Assembly (NCBI RefSeq): GCF_964340395.1
Contig: NC_135560.1
Location: 5,767,498 to 5,831,497, forward strand
Reading direction: 5' to 3'
Source: Glandiceps talaboti
Taxonomy: Eukaryota; Hemichordata; Enteropneusta; Spengelidae
Length of the DNA: 64,000 nt
Positions 34,480-41,450 of the stretch are shown here, piece after piece. The first letter of the stretch is position 1. Each line of letters starts with the position of its first letter. The notes below the pieces were generated by a model. The model searched no databases. It was not told where the DNA came from and saw nothing but the letters and a program-made list of their open reading frames with translations. Both the position numbers and the translations under genes were made by a program.

Positions 34480-37400
34480 AGGGTGTGTGTGTGTTGGGGG
34501 GATGTATGTATGGTGTTTGTGTCACATGATTTGTGTGGCATGTGTATAAGCATGTACTATGTGTGGGTATGGGGGAGTAGTGTGTATATATGTCAGTGTG
34601 TGTGTGTGTGTGTTTAATCATGGCTAATTCTGTGTACTGACATTGGAGGTCCCCTCCATCATCTTATGCATGGTTTAATCATAGACCCTACGTGTACATG
34701 AGTAGGGTCTGTGGTTTAATCTGCATACACATGTATGTAGATATTTGTATGTTTGTGCAATAGAAGTTTAAAATTGACTTGAAGAGTTAAAATGTAAGTT
34801 GTTCAGAGTCAAACATAATTATCTTGTTTTCTGAACAAAAAGTACATTTATAAGAATCATGAAATAAGAATATAAAATGTGTATTGAAATTTTAAGTAAC
34901 TTTTCGTCATCTGCTTTATAAAAGAGAATGTTTCCTTACTTCCAATTTGTAGGATACTGCGGTAAATTTGCATCCCAGATGAAAGTGATCTTGATTGGTA
35001 CTCACCCAGACACTGTCAACTGTCCTAGAACATCTACAGGAGAGTATGTCAGTGGAGAGGGTAATGTGGTTTTATACCAGATCAAGAAGATTTATGGTAG
35101 ACAGTTTGATATCTGTGACATGTTGTTTGTACTTGATGCCCATGCTTCATCATCCAAGGAGATGAAACTACTCAGAACGTACCTATCTAATGTCAAGAAC
35201 TCCATTATGAAGGTAAGTAACCCAAAGGTCATAGCCCCCACCCCAACCGTGATATGATGTTGATGCCCATGCCTCATCATTCAGGGAGATAAAACTACTA
35301 ACAAAGTATCAAGCTAATGTCAATAAATCAATAATGGAGGTAAATGTCCCCCCCCCCCCCATATATTGACAACGGGTTAAATAACATAGACTGTTTATTT
35401 GTGCTGTTTACATATGGACATCAAGCCAGTGTACTCAAAATTGTTTACTAATAAACAAACTAATTACAAGGATTTAGCTGTTTCCAGTAAAGGATCCATG
35501 ATGTATTTTACAATTGACAAAAAAAATATATATGTATACAAAAAAGGGTTGTTGGTGGCCAAGAGGTTAAAACACTTGCCTTTTACCACTGCAGTCAGGA
35601 TTCGAATCCATTCAAGGTTTAAAATTTACCACGCTGTAAGTAAGTTTGACTCTACCGAACAACACAGGTTTTCCCAGGTACTCCGGTTTCTTCCTACACT
35701 AACACTGAACCTTCCATCTGTTATTTACTATGTTAAAACATTGAGGTATCTCTTTACATAAATTTATAAATGTCTACTTGTTTCTGTTTGTTACAGAGTG
35801 AGTCCTGTGTCAGTACATTGTTCGATACTGTACTCAATATGTTACCATCATGGAGGAAGACGTATGCATCATTTCCTGTGATGTCATGGCAACAGTTTGT
35901 AGATTGTGTCCACAAACAGATCAACCCGCTGGCAGGGGAAGGACACTTCTATGAAATACTCAGACAACTCCAAAGTATGGGAGAGGTAAGATTCCATTTA
36001 ACAACAATGACAGAGTGTGATGTATAGTTTTGACCACTGACACTACTATTAATGGGGCATGTTCTAGATCATGAAAATGTACAAAAATAAAATCTACATG
36101 GCTTGTGGAGTCATGATGTATGGGCAAATGGTTAGAGTGGCCGGCTTCGAATCTGAAGGTTGCAGGTTCGAGCCCCAATTGCTGTCATTTGTTTCTGAAT
36201 GGCTAAAGTCCTTGGGTAAGATTTGAACCACGATTGTGCCTCAGTCAACCCAGCTGTATCATTTGGGGAGCTGGTAGGATAGAGGTTGTAATGTGAATGC
36301 TTTAATCCTACATGCATTTAGAGGCTGCAGTGGATTGTATGCTCCCCAAGGTAGCTGAGAAAGTAAAAGGGCCGTTGTGCCAATAAAGATCTGTACCAGG
36401 GGTAATAATTGTAAAGCACTTTGAGCACAGAGTGGGAAAGCTCTATATAAAAACCAACATTATATTAACACTTATTATTATTATATTGCACCTCTCTATA
36501 TCAGAAACACTGCTCTCTGTGAGTATAATAACATCAAGAAAACTTGTAGACTATATATTTATGGTCTTTCTATTGCTGTCTAATTTCTGATATAATTTAC
36601 AGAATCTCTCAATTTGCTTGCACATATCCTTTTTCCAGGCTGCTACCAGATTATCCCAAAATTCTAAAACTTTAACGATATAATTTGAAATTTCTCTTCA
36701 CTCTGCAATGTTTGATGAAATTTTAACATCTTGATTATGAAAATATCAAAATTTTCTTGTGTTGTTTATTTCAGGTGCAATGTTTTGATGGCGAACTTCT
36801 TCGAGAGATAATTGTACTAGATCCCAAGTGGTTATGTACTAGTGTAATAGCACGGTTATTATCCTACGACCACATTGATCAAGCCACTGGTAACTACAGT
36901 CTACAGTACATGCATCAATTGTTCCATAATTCAGAAGAATTAGATGACTTGATTCAACTCTTAGAAGCCTTAGATATCTGTGTGCAAGGCAACGGTGCTA
37001 CGTGTGAATTTCCAAGCCTTATTAGAACAGAACCTAGTTCCCCAACTTTGTGGGAAGAATCGGATGAAAACGGAAATTACGATGTCTATGGCGGAATACG
37101 GATACAGTTAGCTGATTGTAATGGTGCTTTTCCGGCGGGACTCTTCCCACGGATACAATTGTCACTCCGACGGAATTTTCAACAGGAGAGTGATACTTTA
37201 GACAATGAATTGACTTTGTGGCAGTTGGGTGCAAAATGTATCGGTGGCAATGTAGAGGCTTTAGTCATTCTGTCGGATAATGCTGAAGCCATTTTGATAT
37301 GCGTACGTGGGCCGAGCGAATCAAAACAAGCATGCTTTATTTTCATGGAAGATTTGAGTCACCTGATTGACCAGGTGATTGTTGAGTGCTACCCAGGACT

Positions 37401-38004
37401 TCTTACTACTAAGTATATACTGAGTGCCTCACAGTTGAAAGCTGTCAGTGACAAACAGCCTGTTGACAGTCTTCAGATTACTGCCTTTGAGCCTCAGGAA
37501 CTGTTCCAAGCTTTGCTGGAAAACAGGACTGAAATACAGCATGAGAACAACGAGAGTATCGAATCATTTACAGATTTACTGTGTTTCACTAGTCAGAGTC
37601 TACACTGTAGTATCACATTTGGTGCTGATCTGCATCTCACACATTTACATCCACACACAAGGCGTCAACTCAGTATGTTACTTGACCCACCGGAACCCAT
37701 GGGTAGAGACTGGTGCCTTCTGGCATTATCACTAGGACTCGGAGACAGGCTTCCCACATTTGATGCCATGACCTATGGAAGTCTGAGTGACTTGGAGAGC
37801 CCAACGGATCAGATACTTCAAGAGTGGAGTTGTAGACCAGACAGTACTATTGGAAACTTAATCAGAACACTGAAAGAGCTAGGAAGGAAGGACGCCGTGG
37901 ATGCTGTCATGAAGAGTGCACCATTATTTAAGTTTTTACCTCAACAGCAGATAGTCGAAGACACCCCAACCAGTAACTCTGCCAGTTCTGTGGCATCAAG
38001 ATGA
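15716..38004 (+). CDS. DAPK1: Death-associated protein kinase (DAPK1-type), C-terminal 1066 residues, 13 exons
   Basis: Join of 15716-15856, 18649-18747, 21541-21639, 21943-22140, 29412-29609, 31885-31983, 32272-32370, 32826-32903, 33283-33598, 34225-34419, 34953-35212, 35797-35985 and 36775-38004. All junctions are GT-AG and the frame stays open to a TGA stop. Order of parts: pre-ankyrin linker (1-47), eight ankyrin repeats (48-311), repeat remnant (312-337), ROC domain with P-loop GHTGVGKTT (364-372) and THPD (524-527), COR, and a death domain near 950-1040. The last residues, SASSVASR, resemble the DAPK1 C-terminus. Vertebrate DAPK1 (about 1430 residues) is a calmodulin-regulated Ser/Thr kinase acting in apoptosis and autophagy on the cytoskeleton. 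The first 360 or so residues, with kinase and calmodulin-binding segments, lie outside the window. The linker between P-loop and VWEFGG is roughly 30 residues shorter than I recall for vertebrates. DAPK2 and DAPK3 lack ankyrin and death domains, so this is the DAPK1 type. Confidence 0.93.
16604..16686. repeat. TG microsatellite with conserved flank
   Basis: Interrupted TG/TC followed by about 20 uninterrupted TG units. The 26 bp at 16586-16611 recur exactly, in reverse complement, beside the CA tract at 25645-25670. Confidence 0.9.
16854..17009. mobile_element. 156-bp foldback (MITE-like) element
   Basis: The left end TTGCCTGGCTTTATTC pairs with the right end GAATAAGGCCAGGCAA (one mismatch). 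Further inside, GTAGTAGACATC pairs with GATGTCTACTAG, and GCTGTTATGCAG with a matching segment. The whole piece can fold into one imperfect hairpin. No clear target-site duplication is visible. Confidence 0.6.
18649..18747 (+). CDS. DAPK1: DAPK exon b: ankyrin repeat 1
   Basis: 33 codons, exactly one ankyrin repeat, beginning HGETAVHLASGYGHMEILKY and ending MKDK. TTGCAG acceptor and GTATGT donor, both phase 0. Confidence 0.9.
18881..18980. repeat. Five 20-bp tandem repeats
   Basis: Units start at 18881, 18901, 18921, 18941 and 18961 with consensus AGAACAGTACACCTGGCTAT; the spacing is exactly 20 bp and the copies differ by a few bases. Confidence 0.88.
19895..20080. other. CpG-rich patch inside an AT-rich intron
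   Basis: Many CG dinucleotides (TCGCC, ACGAAACGG, GCGCG, GCGCATGCG, ACGCGCCGC, ACGACG, ATGCGT) within under 200 bp, while the surrounding intron has few. It could be an unmethylated regulatory element, an alternative promoter or a young insertion. Confidence 0.4.
21049..21129. repeat. Small inverted repeat
   Basis: GTCTAGTGCTATC at 21049-21061 pairs perfectly with GATAGCACTAGAC at 21117-21129 across a 55-bp loop. Confidence 0.7.
21170..21195. repeat. Short CAAGG/CAAGA simple repeat
   Basis: About five tandem pentanucleotides, CAAGG then CAAGA. It resembles the GACAA tail of the 154-bp element in array 1, but no element body is evident beside it. Confidence 0.6.
21541..21639 (+). CDS. DAPK1: DAPK exon c: ankyrin repeat 2
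   Basis: 33 codons beginning HGDNAVYWAARQGQVDVIQY. The NAVYWAAR motif is a close match to the second DAPK1 ankyrin repeat and departs from the generic TPLHxAA pattern, so it is a good family marker. Confidence 0.93.
21943..22140 (+). CDS. DAPK1: DAPK exon d: ankyrin repeats 3 and 4
   Basis: 66 codons, two repeats in one exon: SGETPLHVAGRYGQTEAVEY and DGETTLHCAAWHGYCGIVQS. LHCAAWHGY is characteristic of DAPK1 repeat 4. The acceptor follows a T-rich tract. The preceding intron is only 303 bp, the next one 7.3 kb. Confidence 0.93.
23524..23879. mobile_element. 356-bp long foldback element
   Basis: The first half is an imperfect inverted copy of the second. The outer ends GTTTAATTAAAGTGG and CCACTTTAATTAAAC pair perfectly. 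Further in, TGAAACAACAT pairs with ATGTTGTTTCA and TTTGTAACTCA with TGAGTTACAAA. The fold continues to TTATTGTA/TACAATAA near 23710. No coding capacity, so it would be a non-autonomous DNA element; the family is unknown. Confidence 0.75.
24468..24595. repeat. 64-bp tandem duplication
   Basis: Two copies, 64 bp apart, sharing CATTGGCGTCAAGAATTTGC and TTAATATT(C/T)GTTTTGT with a few differences. Confidence 0.85.
25129..25215. repeat. 47-bp tandem duplication
   Basis: GGAGTTATCTTTTGTTTAGT and the following GTAGATAGAGAC stretch occur twice, at 25129 and 25176, almost unchanged. Confidence 0.88.
25493..25640. repeat. CA/CG-rich microsatellite tract with C12
   Basis: CA and GCATACATGCACGCA-type repeats interrupted by a C12 run (25608-25619). 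The right edge (25645-25670) is the reverse complement of the edge at 16586-16611. ORFs read through it are low-complexity Cys/Val or His/Thr artefacts. Confidence 0.9.
26628..26902 (+). mobile_element. tRNA-derived SINE-like element (copy 1)
   Basis: The head TGGCTGAGTGGTTAAA resembles a tRNA D-arm with box A and is followed by CACTTGCCTCTTACCACTGC. The box B is decayed. The body (CCCCGGGCACTACAGATTCC, then CCTCACTGGATTTCTCAAGA) and the end GATAAATAAAGATAAAG are SINE-like. The copy at 35547 shares head and body. Confidence 0.65.
29305..29319. repeat. C15 homopolymer
   Basis: Fifteen C flanked on both sides by related CCCACTAATC(A/G)AG sequence, about 90 bp before the exon e acceptor. Confidence 0.9.
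29412..29609 (+). CDS. DAPK1: DAPK exon e: ankyrin repeats 5 and 6
   Basis: 66 codons, again two repeats: DGETPLLCAAVRGHLEIVHC and HGHSALHLAVRRHHDHIVQY. The ALHLAVRR core matches DAPK1 repeat 6. Acceptor TTTTTTCATAG, donor AAG|GTAAAA. Confidence 0.92.
29771..29886. repeat. Clustered CCATATTTGGA motifs
   Basis: Four exact copies of CCATATTTGGA starting at 29771, 29791, 29851 and 29871. The motif resembles the CArG box bound by SRF (CC, six A/T, GG). It may instead be a decayed short tandem repeat. Confidence 0.5.
31600..31740. repeat. GTGC/GTGT imperfect microsatellite
   Basis: GCGTGCGTGCGTGC followed by GTAT/GTGT variants over about 140 bp. Confidence 0.85.
31885..31983 (+). CDS. DAPK1: DAPK exon f: ankyrin repeat 7
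   Basis: 33 codons beginning YGETALHLACRDGSLAILQI and ending MPNK. The HLACRDG core fits DAPK1 repeat 7. Donor GTAAGG. Confidence 0.9.
32272..32370 (+). CDS. DAPK1: DAPK exon g: ankyrin repeat 8
   Basis: 33 codons beginning HGVTPMMVAARHGYLEGVRY. It closes with AKNE in place of the usual DK or NK. Acceptor TTTACAG, donor GTAAAT. Confidence 0.88.
32826..32903 (+). CDS. DAPK1: DAPK exon h: C-terminal ankyrin cap
   Basis: 26 codons: DDLTAEQVAVVEQHEDISEL followed by LLKLRT. This is a short ninth ankyrin-like helix pair that leads into the ROC domain; DAPK1 has the same truncated repeat with an EQHE motif. Confidence 0.87.
33283..33598 (+). CDS. DAPK1: DAPK exon i: start of ROC domain with P-loop
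   Basis: 105 codons plus one base (phase 1 donor, CAG|GTTAGG). The Walker A motif GHTGVGKTT is encoded from 33361. After SLKCG-like TLKCGYLRGLF comes a basic, low-complexity stretch (PKKYINKDSHRPAREQRR) where vertebrate DAPK1 also has a variable insert. The exon ends in STKGIDIQTLTIPG, with the G completed by the next exon. Confidence 0.92.
33599..34224 (+). other. DAPK intron between exons i and j, mostly 73-bp repeats
   Basis: Four tandem copies of a 73-bp unit occupy 33833 to about 34106, starting at 33833, 33906, 33979 and 34052. Shared features are CTTGGT at the start, CAGAATGA(C/T)AA in the middle and GACCACTAGGTGG near the end. No coding potential recognised. Confidence 0.85.
34225..34419 (+). 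CDS. DAPK1: DAPK exon j: middle of ROC domain
   Basis: 195 bp, phase 1 at both ends. It opens with AGEFSVWEFGG, the DAPK counterpart of the G3 switch region, and contains LNLEDPYEIQYSQVCYWMNL, very close to the DAPK1 SLEEPYEIQ segment. A TG microsatellite begins about 15 bp past its donor. Confidence 0.93.
34434..34495. repeat. TG microsatellite just after the exon j donor
   Basis: TG units begin 15 bp past the exon end at 34419 and continue, with GGTG and GGAG interruptions, to about 34495. A second TG run lies near 34592-34614. Confidence 0.9.
34953..35212 (+). CDS. DAPK1: DAPK exon k: end of ROC domain with THPD motif
   Basis: 260 bp, phase 1 to phase 0. KVILIGTHPDTVNCPR contains the G4-like THxD motif of ROC proteins (35000-35011). 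It ends with FVLDAHASSSKEMKLLRTYL and a helix. The 3' third of this exon is duplicated in the next intron. Confidence 0.93.
35259..35339 (+). pseudogene. Partial duplicate of DAPK exon k (27 codons)
   Basis: 47 bp after exon k the sequence repeats its last 27 codons in diverged form, VDAHASSFREIKLLTKYQAN and on to a GTAAAT donor. The frame is open, but no acceptor precedes it and the first two-thirds of the exon are missing. It looks like a decayed tandem duplication. Inclusion by read-through of the exon k donor would put an intronic stretch in frame first and seems unlikely. Confidence 0.8.
35348..35360. repeat. C13 homopolymer
   Basis: Thirteen C directly after the duplicated exon fragment and its donor-like GTAAATGT. 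Confidence 0.9.
35547..35715 (+). mobile_element. tRNA-derived SINE-like element (copy 2, 3'-truncated)
   Basis: Box A-like TGGCCAAGAGGT and box B GGATTCGAATCC (35598-35609) are both intact, so the head is clearly tRNA-related. The body has CCCAGGTACTCCGGTTTCTT and CTAACACTGAACC, matching the copy at 26628. It ends earlier than that copy. Confidence 0.72.
35797..35985 (+). CDS. DAPK1: DAPK exon l: start of COR domain
   Basis: 63 codons, phase 0: SESCVSTLFDTVLNMLPSWR and MSWQQFVDCVHKQINPLAGE. LPSWRK, MSxQQFV and QxNPLA are all DAPK1 landmarks. Acceptor TTACAG, donor GAG|GTAAGA. Confidence 0.93.
36115..36486 (+). mobile_element. Second type of tRNA-derived SINE-like element
   Basis: The head GGGCAAATGGTTAGAGTGG and box B GGTTCGAGCCC (36165-36175) are tRNA-like. 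A central part contains CCTCAGTCAACCCAGCTGTA. The 3' part has GTAAAGCACTTTGAGCAC and CTCTATATAAAA and ends in an ATT-repeat tail, as in many SINEs that borrow a LINE tail. It lies in the last DAPK intron. Confidence 0.75.
36775..38004 (+). CDS. DAPK1: DAPK exon m: COR, linker, death domain and C-terminus
   Basis: Last coding exon, 409 codons plus TGA. It starts VQCFDGELLREIIVLDPKWL, the core COR motif. MVYGGVRI-like YDVYGGIRIQ follows. The death domain runs from about 37650 (RRQLSMLLDPPEPMGRDWCL) to 37925, with ILQEWSCRPDSTIGNLIRTL and KELGRKDAVDAVMKSA as its later helices. In vertebrates this domain recruits partners such as ERK. The tail ends NSASSVASR, serine-rich as in DAPK1. Confidence 0.95.
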   Translation: MQCFDGELLREIIVLDPKWLCTSVIARLLSYDHIDQATGNYSLQYMHQLFHNSEELDDLIQLLEALDICVQGNGATCEFPSLIRTEPSSPTLWEESDENGNYDVYGGIRIQLADCNGAFPAGLFPRIQLSLRRNFQQESDTLDNELTLWQLGAKCIGGNVEALVILSDNAEAILICVRGPSESKQACFIFMEDLSHLIDQVIVECYPGLLTTKYILSASQLKAVSDKQPVDSLQITAFEPQELFQALLENRTEIQHENNESIESFTDLLCFTSQSLHCSITFGADLHLTHLHPHTRRQLSMLLDPPEPMGRDWCLLALSLGLGDRLPTFDAMTYGSLSDLESPTDQILQEWSCRPDSTIGNLIRTLKELGRKDAVDAVMKSAPLFKFLPQQQIVEDTPTSNSASSVASR

Positions 38005-39484
38005 AATCATGAACAGTCACACACTATCTGAACCTGGTCATCCCTACAAACCATTATATTTCACTCACCCAGATGTCTTATTGGTCCTTCAGTGGACTGT
38101 TCCAAATAAATAGGGATGAACACGCCAAGCTGAACGAACAGAAAAATGTGTTTCGACAAACCTGCTGTTTGAATTGCAAGGTTTACACTATGATATTTCT
38201 ATTTTGTAATATGGACTTGTGGTTTTCTGTGCCAATAATTGGGCCACAACTCATAACATTATGAATGAATTTCATACTAGTACTCCACAATGTAAGAGGT
38301 GTTTTTGATAACTGTTTTGTATTGACAAAAAGTCAAATTTCTCAGTAAGTTTCACATATGGTGCATTATAAGGACTACGTCTGGCTCTAATTTACCAGAT
38401 TTGTTTTATTGCAGAAAATGGTTTGTTTTGGTTATTTTATCATCGGAAAGCCAATACTTGTCAAATATCCATGTCTCATTTTGAATGGCACAGTAGCTGA
38501 TACTTTTGAGTACTTGTTCCCAGTGATAAAAATGTGGTTGAAATGCTTTATTGTTGTTGGATTATATTTCCATAGACTTGATAAAATGACATATTGGCAT
38601 GAATTTATTTTTCCCTGATGTTTGCAGTCACTTAGACAACAATACCAGATGTGATATACGAACACACAGATTCTTTATCATGACCGTGTAAGCAATACAT
38701 CATCTACGACAATGGTAGTTTTGGTCCGTATGTTGAACTTGATCGAATTGAAATGTAGTTAGAACCACATAGTTTTAGTTGCCTTACAATGTGGAACAAA
38801 AGTACCACAAAAAGTGACAGCTACTGTGTCTTATTGGATAGGCTTGCTTTAAAAACAATTACATACCTTTTAACTTGTTTTTCAGGGATGTCTACTACTT
38901 TTATTTATTGGTATTTTGAACTCCAAACTTTATTTAGTGAAGTATTTGAAAGTTGAAAACTTTTGTAGAGAACCAGCTGGCACTGGTTTTCTTGTGTTGT
39001 TTATTACATGAACTGCATGTTAATTACTACTTAAAAAAAGGTACATAGTTGTCAGGAATGCATGCATGAAAACCCTAACTACAGAACATCTATTCAGTAT
39101 ACATAACTTTATCTATGGCAGCACATACAAGGAAAAAAACTGTCTGTGATGGCAGCTAAGAAGTGGGCTCAGAGAAAATTTTGGCTTGTATATAGATACC
39201 TGACAATAGAAGACAGAAATTGTCCTGACTAGTCAAGTAACAATTGAAGTATGTTGTATGTAATAGATCCTCACTTATAAAATGTGTTAACTAAAGATGA
39301 ATTACACTTTGTTTTCAAAGTTCATAGCTTAGAACTTTCAATTGCTTAGCTTGACTATTATCTTCTCAACTCTTGTTTATAGCAAACTAATGAACAGTTC
39401 AGTATTCAAGCCCAAAATTAGATAACATTTTCAAACAGCAATGGCTCAACCCACTCAGATACAAGGAAGTCAACCAGCAAATGT
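38005..39484 (+). other. Probable 3' UTR and downstream flank of DAPK
   Basis: AT-rich sequence without a recognisable gene; ORFs here are under 80 codons and have no family features. Confidence 0.5.
38105..38110 (+). promoter_or_regulatory. Possible poly(A) signal of DAPK
   Basis: AATAAA 101 bp past the stop codon. Others lie at 40811 and 43062, so the true transcript end cannot be fixed from sequence alone. Confidence 0.3.
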
Positions 39485-39970
39485 TTCCCTCTGTGATTGG
39501 TTAACTCTGTGTACTGTTTCCCTCTGTGATTGGGTAACTCTGTGTACTGTTTCTCTCTGTGATTGGGTAACTCTGTGTACTGTTTCTCTCTGTGATTGGT
39601 TAACTCTGTGTACTGTTTCCCTCTGTGAGTGGTTAACTCTGTGTACGGTTTCCCTCTGTGATTGGGTAACTCTGTGTACTGTTTCCCTCTGTGAGTGGTT
39701 AACTCTGTGTACGGTTTCCCTCTGTGATTGGGTAACTCTGTGTACTGTTTCCCTCTGTGATTGGGTAACTCTGTGTACTGTTTCCCTCTGTGATTAGTTA
39801 ACTCTGTGTACTGTTTCCCTCTGTGATTGAGTAACTCTGTGTACTGTTTCCCTCTGTGATTGAGTAACTCTGTGTACTGTTTCCCTCTGTGATTGGCTAA
39901 CTGATTCCCTCTGTGATTGGCTAACCCTTTGTACTGTTTCCCTCTGTGATTGGCTAATTCTGTGTACTGA
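39485..39970. repeat. 33-bp minisatellite, about 15 copies
   Basis: Units beginning CCCTCTGTGATTGG(G/T)TAACT and ending TCTGTGTACTGTTT repeat every 33 bp from 39487 to 39883. One shortened unit (24 bp) precedes 39907 when measured by start positions, and the last starts near 39940. Because 33 is a multiple of 3, long repetitive ORFs stay open on both strands. Confidence 0.93.
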
Positions 39971-40965
39971 CACCAATTCATTGATACTCACATCGCATGG
40001 TGACACTACTGAATTAGATTTCATCTGACACAGTGGGTAGATTTAAATCCAGTAAGAATTTGGTATATCTGGCCATGCTTCAGTAAAGTAAAATAATGAA
40101 TATGATTTCCAAATCATGTGTTGAGAGGAAATAGTCAAGATTAACCGAGTGACGGCTATAAACTACAAAGTTTAGGACCGTTGCTAAAATATTCTTTGAT
40201 TGTTTGTCAAGCAGATGCCTTCAATTTTGTTTCTTTTTTGAATTGCATGTGTTGGATTTCCTGGTCTGATTTGCAAGGACAGTTCTCTTATTCTTACACC
40301 CAGTACTTGGATGGAGGGGGGGGGGGGGGGGTATTTTGAGTGTCAAGTCCGTGCATGACTTCCTGATGACAGTATCACTTATTTAATGAAATGGAAATCT
40401 CAGATTAGTGAGGAATTGTTATTGTCAGATTTGTAGAAGTTTGCAATGAATGAAATTTTCAACACAGTTCTCAAGGTGTTATACCTTACATTTCATTTCC
40501 CATTTTCTAAAATTAAATCTGATGATTTTTTTTCCAGTGGTTATTGAAATAGAACAAAACAAGATACATCAAGAAATTACATTTTGTAATTTTTTTAAAA
40601 CCGATTTACAAATTTACATATTCTTTTTAAATCTGCATCTTTATTTAATTTTCACCTCCCTGCATGCTTGTAGTTGAAAGATTGCAAAGTACAACCTGTT
40701 GATCAATTTTTTGCCATTCATGTTTTTTTCATGAACTTATAGTTTGTTTTGTTTTTTTGTTGAGATTTTTTGTTCAAGTGGCTTCCAAAATGGTGTCTAT
40801 AACAGATGAAAATAAAACAAAACTAAGATGCTGCATAATTTTAGATATGTTGTATGCTTTTTTAATGAATTCAGTATTTTGATGAACTTTACCAAATGAA
40901 ATTGGTACAGCATTTATTGAAACAAACATCATATAGAAATTTGTGTTACAAATATAAATGTGAAA
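39971..40965. other. Unique intergenic sequence with a G16 run
   Basis: No gene recognised. A run of 16 G lies at 40316-40331. Confidence 0.55.
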
Positions 40966-41450
40966 ATACTTGAAGAGGCCATGTTAGGATTTTTTTTACA
41001 TACCCATTTTAACTACTTATACTTGAGGCCACATTGGATTTTTTTTAGTTTACATACCCATTTTAACTATACTTGAGGCCACATTGGAATCTTTTTAGTT
41101 TACATACCCATTTTAACTATACTTGAGGCCACATTGGATTTTTTTTAGTTTACATACCCATTTTAACTATACTTGAGGCCACATTGGAATCTTTTTAGTT
41201 TACATACCCATTTTAACTATACTTGAGGCCACATTGGAATCTTTTTAGTTTACATACCCATTTTAACTATACTTGAGGCCACATTGGAATCTTTTTAGTT
41301 TACATACCCATTTTAACTATACTTGAGGCCATATTGGATTTTCTTTTCATTTACATGCCACTGTTATTATATTTGGAGAGGCCACATTGGATTTTCTTGT
41401 TGTTTACACGCCCCATCATAAATCATATTTGAAGAGGCCATATTGGTCTT
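40966..41450. repeat. 50-bp minisatellite, seven near-perfect copies with decayed edges
   Basis: ACTTGAGGCCACATTGGA recurs at 41021, 41071, 41121, 41171, 41221, 41271 and 41321 (last copy with ATATTGG), followed by TTTACATACCCATTTTAACT. Diverged copies extend the tract at both ends. Confidence 0.92.

Noticed and set aside
35547-35625. Possible tRNA genes at 26630, 35547 and 36118
   Set aside because: Box A and B are present but the cloverleaf is not complete and SINE bodies follow; two copies share the same body.
39485-39970. CRISPR-like array
   Set aside because: The units are contiguous without unique spacers, in an intron-rich animal genome; this is a minisatellite.
39418-39981. 187-codon repetitive ORF as a protein gene
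   Set aside because: It follows entirely from a 33-bp minisatellite, with a 9-bp shortened unit and no flanking gene structure.
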